This document shows positions 6,157-9,493 of a stretch of DNA of 9,493 nt, piece after piece. The position numbers and the translations under genes are program-made. The notes beneath the pieces are model-generated. The model had not been told where the DNA came from. It saw nothing but the letters and a program-made list of their open reading frames with translations, and did not search any database. Every line of letters starts with the position of its first letter. Positions within the stretch are counted from its first letter, which is position 1. This DNA is from Alphaproteobacteria bacterium. GTDB lineage: Bacteria > Pseudomonadota > Alphaproteobacteria > Rhizobiales > Rhizobiaceae. Location of the stretch: NCBI GenBank assembly GCA_030428345.1, contig JAUIBM010000072.1, forward strand, positions 1-9,493. The letters run 5' to 3'.

Positions 6157-6275
6157 GACAATTTTATTTTTTGGCCGTTTTGATCTTGACGCGCCAAAAC
6201 AAAGGACAATTTCCGGCGGCCGTTTTGGTCGGTCGCGACCCATGGGTAAGTTATTGATTTAAGAGGAATGTTTTG
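6157..6275. repeat. AT-rich stretch with GTTTTG motifs and an imperfect direct repeat
   Basis: Two imperfect direct repeats each begin GACAATTT (6157, then 6205 with one more base matching weakly) and end GGCCGTTTTGRTC (6173-6185 and 6218-6230). GTTTTG occurs at 6177-6182, 6222-6227 and 6270-6275, and inverted as CAAAAC at 6195-6200. The middle copies form an inverted repeat CCAAAAC (6194-6200) / GTTTTGG (6222-6228). The stretch is unusually AT-rich for this window. It could be a multi-site operator, an origin element or a diverged duplication. Confidence 0.45.
6231..6247. repeat. two overlapping 10-bp perfect palindromes
   Basis: GGTCGCGACC (6231-6240) and ACCCATGGGT (6238-6247) are each perfect 10-bp palindromes and share three bases. 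They are followed at once by the AT-rich TTATTGATTTAA (6251-6262). Perfect palindromes of this kind are typical of dimeric regulator operators or restriction-type targets. No regulator is identifiable. Confidence 0.45.
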
Positions 6276-6355
6276 TGGCGGAATATTTTCCGCGCCGTCT
6301 TTGCGAGGGGCCGGAAAGCGGCTTCGATTCCGGGTCGCAAGTCAAGCCGGCAAAC

Positions 6356-6384
6356 AAAAAAACCCGGCGCGAGCCGGGTTTTTT
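6356..6384 (-). terminator. intrinsic terminator of rpsT (bidirectional shape)
   Basis: CCCGGC (6363-6368) and GCCGGG (6373-6378) form a perfect 6-bp stem around a 4-base loop, extended by A7 (6356-6362) pairing with T6 (6379-6384). On the minus strand a run of seven T follows the stem, 22 bp after the rpsT stop. The same structure has six T on the plus strand and could stop transcription from both sides. This is the clearest terminator in the window. Confidence 0.9.
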
Positions 6385-6406
6385 GAAGATGCCGTGACAA
6401 AAAAGT

Positions 6407-6673
6407 TCAGGCTTCGATACGTTTCACGCTGGCGGCCAGACGGGACACCTTGCGGGATGCCGTGTTCTTGTGAAGCACGCCCTTGGTGACGGCGCGCATG
6501 ATCTCGGGCTCGGCAACCTTGAAGGCTTCCTGGGCCGCCTTCTTGTCGCCGGAGGCGACTGCCTCCTCGATCTTGCGGATATAGGTGCGGACGCGCGAGC
6601 GGCGCGTCTTGTTGACCGCCGTGCGGCGTTCGATCTTGCGTGCGGCTTTTTTCGCCGACGGTGTATTGGCCAT
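6407..6673 (-). CDS. rpsT: 30S ribosomal protein S20
   Basis: S20 binds 16S rRNA in the body of the small subunit and aids early assembly. The 88-residue protein begins MANTPSAKKAARKIERRTAVNK, runs through a highly basic helical section (RRSRVRTYIRKIEEAVASGDKKAAQEAF) and ends HKNTASRKVSRLAASVKRIEA. The HKNTASRKVSRL segment is the family hallmark. Its length is normal. ATG at 6673 has GGAAGG nine bases upstream. It has its own promoter (6824-6852), a leader of about 144 nt with hairpins, and its own terminator (6356-6384), so it is probably a single-gene transcript. In E. coli S20 represses its own translation; whether the leader here serves that purpose is inference. Confidence 0.98.
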   Translation of the reverse strand: MANTPSAKKAARKIERRTAVNKTRRSRVRTYIRKIEEAVASGDKKAAQEAFKVAEPEIMRAVTKGVLHKNTASRKVSRLAASVKRIEA

Positions 6674-6772
6674 GGTCGGGACCTTCCGGATTGTCGCTTT
6701 CTCTCGCCGCCGGCTTTGTCATTTTCAAGCCCCACCGGCAAGACCTGCTGGAAATGCAGGACCGAAACGGGC

Positions 6773-6800
6773 AAAAACGACAGGCGGCCCGCAGGCCGCC
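6773..6800 (-). terminator. GC hairpin with U-tract in the rpsT leader: attenuator or mutM terminator
   Basis: On the minus strand GGCGGCC (6800-6794), loop TGCG and GGCCGCC (6789-6783) form a perfect 7-bp all-GC stem. TGTCG follows, then TTTTT (6777-6773). It lies about 80 bp after the mutM stop and could terminate mutM. However, the rpsT promoter lies upstream of it, so rpsT transcripts must pass through it. The 5-nt offset before the U-tract weakens it as a terminator, which suits partial termination. A second hairpin, CCTGC (6760-6756 on the minus strand) with GCAGG (6748-6744), follows in the leader. Confidence 0.6.
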
Positions 6801-6823
6801 GCCGAGACTGAAGTCAGCCGCGG

Positions 6824-6852
6824 TCTATACAGCGGGCTCCCGCTTGCGTCAA
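6824..6852 (-). promoter_or_regulatory. rpsT: sigma-70-type promoter of rpsT
   Basis: On the minus strand TTGACG (6852-6847, five of six consensus bases) is followed by exactly 17 bp and TATAGA (6829-6824, four of six, with TATA intact). Transcription would start near 6817, about 144 nt before the rpsT ATG. It lies just beyond the mutM stop (6881). It is the best promoter match in the window and fits the need for strong ribosomal-protein expression. Confidence 0.7.
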
Positions 6853-6880
6853 CGCTCATTCGGGAGAACATTTTCCGCGT

Positions 6881-7774
6881 TCAGCGCTGGCAGGACGCGC
6901 AGAAAAAGGTCGAGCGTCCCGATTGGACCATCCGGTTGATCGTGCCGCGGCATCCGGGTCTGCGGCAGGGTTCGCTCTCGCGGTCATAGACGTTGAAGCT
7001 GTGCTGGAAATAGCCGAGCGATCCATCGGTCAGCCGATGATCGCGCAAGGTCGAGCCACCCGCCTCGATCGCGCGGGCGATGACCTCGCGGATCGCCTGC
7101 GCCAGGCGCCCGCAGGCGGCCCCCGGCGAGCCGTCCGCCCTGACGATCGAGCCTGCGGCGCGGGAAGGCGACAGGCGCGACGCCCACAACGCCTCGCAGA
7201 CATATATATTGCCGAGGCCGGCGATCAGACTCTGGTCCAGCAGCGCCGCCTTGAGCGGGGTGGCCTTGCCGGCGAAGAGACGCGCAAGGAGCGCGCCATC
7301 GAGGGCGTTTCCGGTTGGCTCGACGCCCAGCGAGCGGAAGCGCGGATGCGTTTCCATCTGCGCCCGCTCGATGAGATCCATATAGCCGAAGCGCCTCGGG
7401 TCGTTATAGACGACGCGCGCAACCCCGCCGGCCCTGGGGGAAAGCTCGAACACCACATGGTCATGCGCCGGCGCGGTGCTGCGCTCGTGGTGGAACGCCC
7501 CCGGCGCCTCCTCGCCCGCACCCTGTTCGACCCGGAACGAGCCCGACATGCCCAGATGCATGGTCAGCACCTCGCCGCCGTCGATGTCGGCGAGCAGGTA
7601 TTTGGCGCGCCGTGAGAGCGCCGTGATGCGCTTTCCGGTCAGCCTTTCGACAAAGCGGGGAGGGAATGCGAAGCGCAGGTCGGCGCGGCGCGTCTCCACG
7701 CGGGCGATCACCGCGCCCTCCATGACGGGGGCGAGGCCGCGGCGAACGGTTTCAACTTCCGGCAGTTCGGGCAT
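6881..7774 (-). CDS. mutM: formamidopyrimidine-DNA glycosylase (Fpg/MutM)
   Basis: MutM removes 8-oxoguanine and formamidopyrimidines from DNA and cuts the abasic site. An open frame extends upstream to 7876, but the catalytic N-terminal proline must follow the initiator Met, so the start is ATG 7774, giving MPELPEVETVRRGL and 297 aa. Visible residues: Pro2 (Schiff base), Glu3, Lys58 in RRAKYLL, HLGMSGSF (73-80), the DPRRFGYMDL segment, the helix-two-turn-helix region around LDQSLIAGLGNIYVCEALW, and a C-terminal zinc finger with Cys270, 275, 292 and 295 and the DNA-contacting Arg287 in QSGRSTFFC. The first zinc pair is spaced C-x4-C rather than C-x2-C, a variant I know from other alphaproteobacteria. 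It diverges from ubiE. Confidence 0.97.
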   Translation of the reverse strand: MPELPEVETVRRGLAPVMEGAVIARVETRRADLRFAFPPRFVERLTGKRITALSRRAKYLLADIDGGEVLTMHLGMSGSFRVEQGAGEEAPGAFHHERSTAPAHDHVVFELSPRAGGVARVVYNDPRRFGYMDLIERAQMETHPRFRSLGVEPTGNALDGALLARLFAGKATPLKAALLDQSLIAGLGNIYVCEALWASRLSPSRAAGSIVRADGSPGAACGRLAQAIREVIARAIEAGGSTLRDHRLTDGSLGYFQHSFNVYDRESEPCRRPGCRGTINRMVQSGRSTFFCASCQR

Positions 7775-7903
7775 GGCGTTTTCGGGCGCGACGGTTCTGC
7801 ATGCGTCGACAGCGCGTGGCGCGCGCCCTTTTCCTTTCGACGCGTTTCCATTAGAGCCATTTGCATGCGCGCCCAAGGGGCGCTGAGCAGGAAAGGCGAA
7901 TCC
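7775..7903. other. mutM–ubiE divergent intergenic region
   Basis: These 129 bp must hold the promoters for mutM (minus) and ubiE (plus). Neither shows a convincing -35/-10 pair. The best for mutM is TTGGGC, 17 bp, TAATGG, which is weak. TGCATGCG occurs twice (7798-7805 and 7862-7869), exactly 64 bp apart, and GGCGCGCGCC is a palindrome near the centre. A hairpin (7869-7883) lies just upstream of the ubiE ribosome site. It is also the point where gene direction switches in this window. Confidence 0.5.
7869..7883 (+). repeat. hairpin directly upstream of the ubiE ribosome binding site
   Basis: GCGCCC (7869-7874), loop AAG and GGGCGC (7878-7883) form a perfect 6-bp GC stem. It ends five bases before the AGGAAAGG Shine-Dalgarno sequence (7889-7896) of ubiE. 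If transcribed, it could protect the 5' end or affect ribosome entry. It covers the upstream in-frame ATG (7865), which argues against that ATG as the real start. Confidence 0.4.
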
Positions 7904-8680
7904 ATGTCACAGGCGAGAGCCTCGAGGCCCGAGGAAATGAGCCGCTCCTATGGCTATCGCGAGGTTGGCGAAGGCGAGAAGCAGCCCTTGGTCGATTCCG
8001 TTTTCCACCGCGTCGCCAGCCGCTACGACCTGATGAACGACGCGATGTCAGGCGGCATGCACCGGGTCTGGAAGAACGCCATGGTGGCGCGGGTCAATCC
8101 GCCGCGCCGGCCCGGCTGGAGGTCGGTGGACGTTGCCGGCGGCACCGGCGACATCGCCATGCGCATCGTGGAGAAGTCGGACCGGAACGCGCAGGTGACC
8201 GTCTTCGACATCAACGGCTCCATGCTTGAGGTGGGGCGCGAGCGCGCGCGCAAGCGCGGCCTGGGCGCCAATCTCGATTTCGTCGAGGGCAATGCCGAGG
8301 CGCTGCCTTTCGAGACCGGGTCCTTCGACGCCTATACGATCGCGTTCGGCATCCGCAATGTGCCGCGCATGGACCGGGCGCTGGAGGAGGCGTTGCGGGT
8401 TTTGAAATTCGGCGGCCAGTTCCTTTGCCTGGAGTTCAGCCAGGTGGACCTGCCGGTGCTGGACCGGGTCTACGAGCAATGGTCGACCCACGCGATCCCG
8501 CGCCTGGGCGGAATTCTCGCCAAGGATGAGGAACCCTATCGCTATCTGGTGGAATCGATCCGTCGCTTCCCGGACCAGGAGCGGTTCGCAGGGTTCATCC
8601 GCGAGGCCGGGTTCTCGCAGGTCGGCTATCGCAATTTCACCGGCGGGGTTGCGGCGCTGCATTGGGGCTACAAGCTTTGA
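7904..8680 (+). CDS. ubiE: demethylmenaquinone/ubiquinone C-methyltransferase UbiE
   Basis: UbiE is a SAM-dependent class I methyltransferase that C-methylates the benzoquinol ring in ubiquinone synthesis (and menaquinone where present). The 258-residue protein carries, from ATG 7904, VFHRVASRYDLMNDAMSGGM (33-52, UbiE signature 1), SAM motif I VDVAGGTGDIA (75-85), the ribose-binding acidic residue Asp102 in VFDING, GNAEALPF (129-136), AFGIRNV (147-153, part of signature 2) and the C-terminal NFTGGVAALHWGYKL. An in-frame ATG at 7865 would add 13 residues but lies at the edge of a hairpin without a ribosome site, whereas ATG 7904 follows AGGAAAGG. It lies 28 bp upstream of ubiB on the same strand, a conserved pairing. 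Confidence 0.97.
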   Translation: MSQARASRPEEMSRSYGYREVGEGEKQPLVDSVFHRVASRYDLMNDAMSGGMHRVWKNAMVARVNPPRRPGWRSVDVAGGTGDIAMRIVEKSDRNAQVTVFDINGSMLEVGRERARKRGLGANLDFVEGNAEALPFETGSFDAYTIAFGIRNVPRMDRALEEALRVLKFGGQFLCLEFSQVDLPVLDRVYEQWSTHAIPRLGGILAKDEEPYRYLVESIRRFPDQERFAGFIREAGFSQVGYRNFTGGVAALHWGYKL

Positions 8681-8708
8681 GGCGAACCACGCCCCGGGTC
8701 ATGCTGTC

Positions 8709-9493
8709 ATGAGCACGCCCGGCGCCCTGCTGGCGCTGGCGAGAGCCGGCTTCGTGCTGGCGCGCGAAGGGGTCATCTCCGCGCTTCCCGGCGAAGGCGT
8801 CCCGCCGGCAGCGCTGGCGGTGCAGCGCATGGCCCGGCTGATCGAGCGGCGCGGACTGGCGCGCGAAGGCCGGGCGGAGCGTCTGTCGCGCGCGCTCAAC
8901 CGGTTGGGGCCGAGCTGGGTCAAGCTGGGTCAGTTCCTGGCGACCCGGCCGGACGTTGTCGGCAAGGAACTGGCCGGCGATCTTGAATCGCTGCAGGACC
9001 GCGTGGCGCCCTTCGAAATCGCGATTGCTCGCCAGACCATTGAGGGCTCGCTCGGCGTTCCGTGGCAGACCGCCTTTTCCGAATTCGGCGACGCCGTAGC
9101 CGCGGCCTCGATCGCCCAGGTGCACAAGGCGCGGCGGCGGCGCGACGGGGTCGAGGTCGCCGTCAAGGTGATCCGCCCCAATGTGCGCGGCCGGTTCCGG
9201 GCGGACCTGCAGACCTTCTACGCCGCGGCGCACCTGCTGGAGCGTTTCGTGCCGCACATGCGTCGCCTGCGCCCGGTCGCCGTGGTCGACACCCTCGACC
9301 AGTCGGCGCGCATCGAGATGGATCTGCGCCTTGAGGCCGCGGCCTTTTCCGAGATTGGCGAGAATACCGAAAGCGATCCGGGCTTCCGCGTTCCCGGCGT
9401 CGACTGGGAACTGACCGGGCGCGACTGCCTGACCATGGACTGGGTCGACGGGATCAAGCTTTCCGACACCGCCGGCATCCGCGCCGCGGGCCA
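8709..9493 (+). CDS. ubiB: UbiB, atypical kinase-like ubiquinone biosynthesis protein (N-terminal part)
   Basis: The frame stays open from ATG 8709 to the window end, giving 261 codons of a protein that is usually 500-550 aa. UbiB belongs to the ABC1/ADCK/UbiB atypical kinase-like family and supports ubiquinone synthesis at the inner membrane; its membrane segments are expected beyond the window. Visible motifs are the family-specific KxGQ in SWVKLGQFLATRPD (Lys72-Gln75), the alanine-rich loop VAAAS (130-134) that replaces the usual Gly-rich loop, SIAQVHKA (134-141), the ATP-site lysine Lys153 in VAVKVIRP, and the EMDLRLEA segment. The start is inferred from homology because the upstream sequence has no clear ribosome site. 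A three-codon frame (8701-8712) ends in ATGA over the start codon, so coupling with it is conceivable but unsupported. Confidence 0.95.
   Translation, partial: MSTPGALLALARAGFVLAREGVISALPGEGVPPAALAVQRMARLIERRGLAREGRAERLSRALNRLGPSWVKLGQFLATRPDVVGKELAGDLESLQDRVAPFEIAIARQTIEGSLGVPWQTAFSEFGDAVAAASIAQVHKARRRRDGVEVAVKVIRPNVRGRFRADLQTFYAAAHLLERFVPHMRRLRPVAVVDTLDQSARIEMDLRLEAAAFSEIGENTESDPGFRVPGVDWELTGRDCLTMDWVDGIKLSDTAGIRAAG

Larger units (their letters stand above)
5705..6406. other. 702-bp intergenic region between rpsT and the rhodanese gene
   Basis: This is the only long stretch without a convincing gene. Its left half is moderately GC-rich and holds two neighbouring hairpins (5801-5842). Its right half (about 6155-6285) is clearly AT-richer than the genes and carries short repeats and overlapping palindromes, then the rpsT terminator (6356-6384). 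On the minus strand TAAAAT (6166-6161) would make a good -10, but its -35 (TCAAGA, 17 bp away) is poor. An 89-codon minus-strand frame (5842-6111) starts with TTG, has no ribosome site and has less GC-biased third positions than neighbouring genes, so I do not call it a gene. The region may hold rhodanese/dnaA regulatory DNA or a replication origin. Confidence 0.6.

Noticed and set aside
6161..6190. Promoter with -10 TAAAAT on the minus strand in the rpsT–rhodanese gap
   Set aside because: The -10 is good, but the -35 at 17 bp (TCAAGA) matches only three of six bases in AT-rich DNA, so I did not list it as a feature.
6186..6214. Plus-strand promoter starting at TTGACG (6186-6191)
   Set aside because: No acceptable -10 follows at 16-18 bp, and no plus-strand gene lies downstream before the bidirectional terminator.
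7775..7876. N-terminal extension of mutM by 34 residues
   Set aside because: Fpg needs its N-terminal proline directly after the removed initiator Met for catalysis, so MPELPEVE at 7774 is the start.
7865..7903. Upstream ATG that would lengthen ubiE by 13 residues
   Set aside because: It has no ribosome site and lies at the edge of a GC hairpin. ATG 7904 follows a good AGGAAAGG sequence and gives the usual family length.
8701..8712. Three-codon frame ATG CTG TCA TGA overlapping the ubiB start
   Set aside because: It is too short to judge and has no clear ribosome site. It is probably chance, and is noted in the ubiB entry only.
1..9493. Mobile elements, CRISPR arrays, tRNA or rRNA genes, toxin–antitoxin or defence systems
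   Set aside because: None seen. The window is ordinary core-genome content with recognised housekeeping genes and no transposase, integrase, long direct repeats or regularly spaced repeats.

Overview
The window is GC-rich chromosomal core DNA, almost certainly from an alphaproteobacterium. The protein sequences, the order mutM–rpsT–dnaA and the divergent ubiE–ubiB pair fit the Caulobacterales/Maricaulales/Hyphomonadaceae part of the class. That placement is inference from protein style and synteny recalled from memory, not from a search. I see no mobile element, tRNA, rRNA, CRISPR array or phage gene.

Layout. On the minus strand, in transcription order, lie mutM (6881-7774), rpsT (6407-6673), a 702-bp region with no convincing gene (5705-6406), a rhodanese-like protein (5276-5704), dnaA (3568-5187 or from an internal start), a 263-bp gap, dnaN (2186-3304), recF (1009-2160), a MoeB/ThiF-type E1-like enzyme (273-1019) and the first 92 codons of a GNAT acetyltransferase (1-276). 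recF, the E1-like gene and the GNAT gene overlap end to start, so they look co-translated. On the plus strand, ubiE (7904-8680) and the first part of ubiB (from 8709) diverge from mutM across a 129-bp gap.

How the genes fit together. DnaA (initiator), DnaN (sliding clamp) and RecF (gap repair) form the classic replication-initiation cluster. MutM repairs oxidised guanine and S20 is a small-subunit ribosomal protein. UbiE and UbiB act in ubiquinone synthesis. The rhodanese and the E1-like protein are both sulfur-transfer-type enzymes and flank the replication genes.

The best non-coding signals are: (a) a good promoter for rpsT at 6824-6852 whose transcript would run through a strong GC hairpin with a downstream U-tract (6773-6800), which looks like an attenuator; (b) a two-start situation at dnaA, with a perfect -35 hexamer placed so that transcripts may begin at about 5183 and leave a leader of about 150 nt before an internal ATG; (c) an AT-rich, repeat- and palindrome-rich stretch at 6100-6280 that is a modest oriC or regulatory candidate; (d) a clean intrinsic terminator after rpsT. 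I found no strong evidence for a wholly new system. The leads below are regulatory and architectural.
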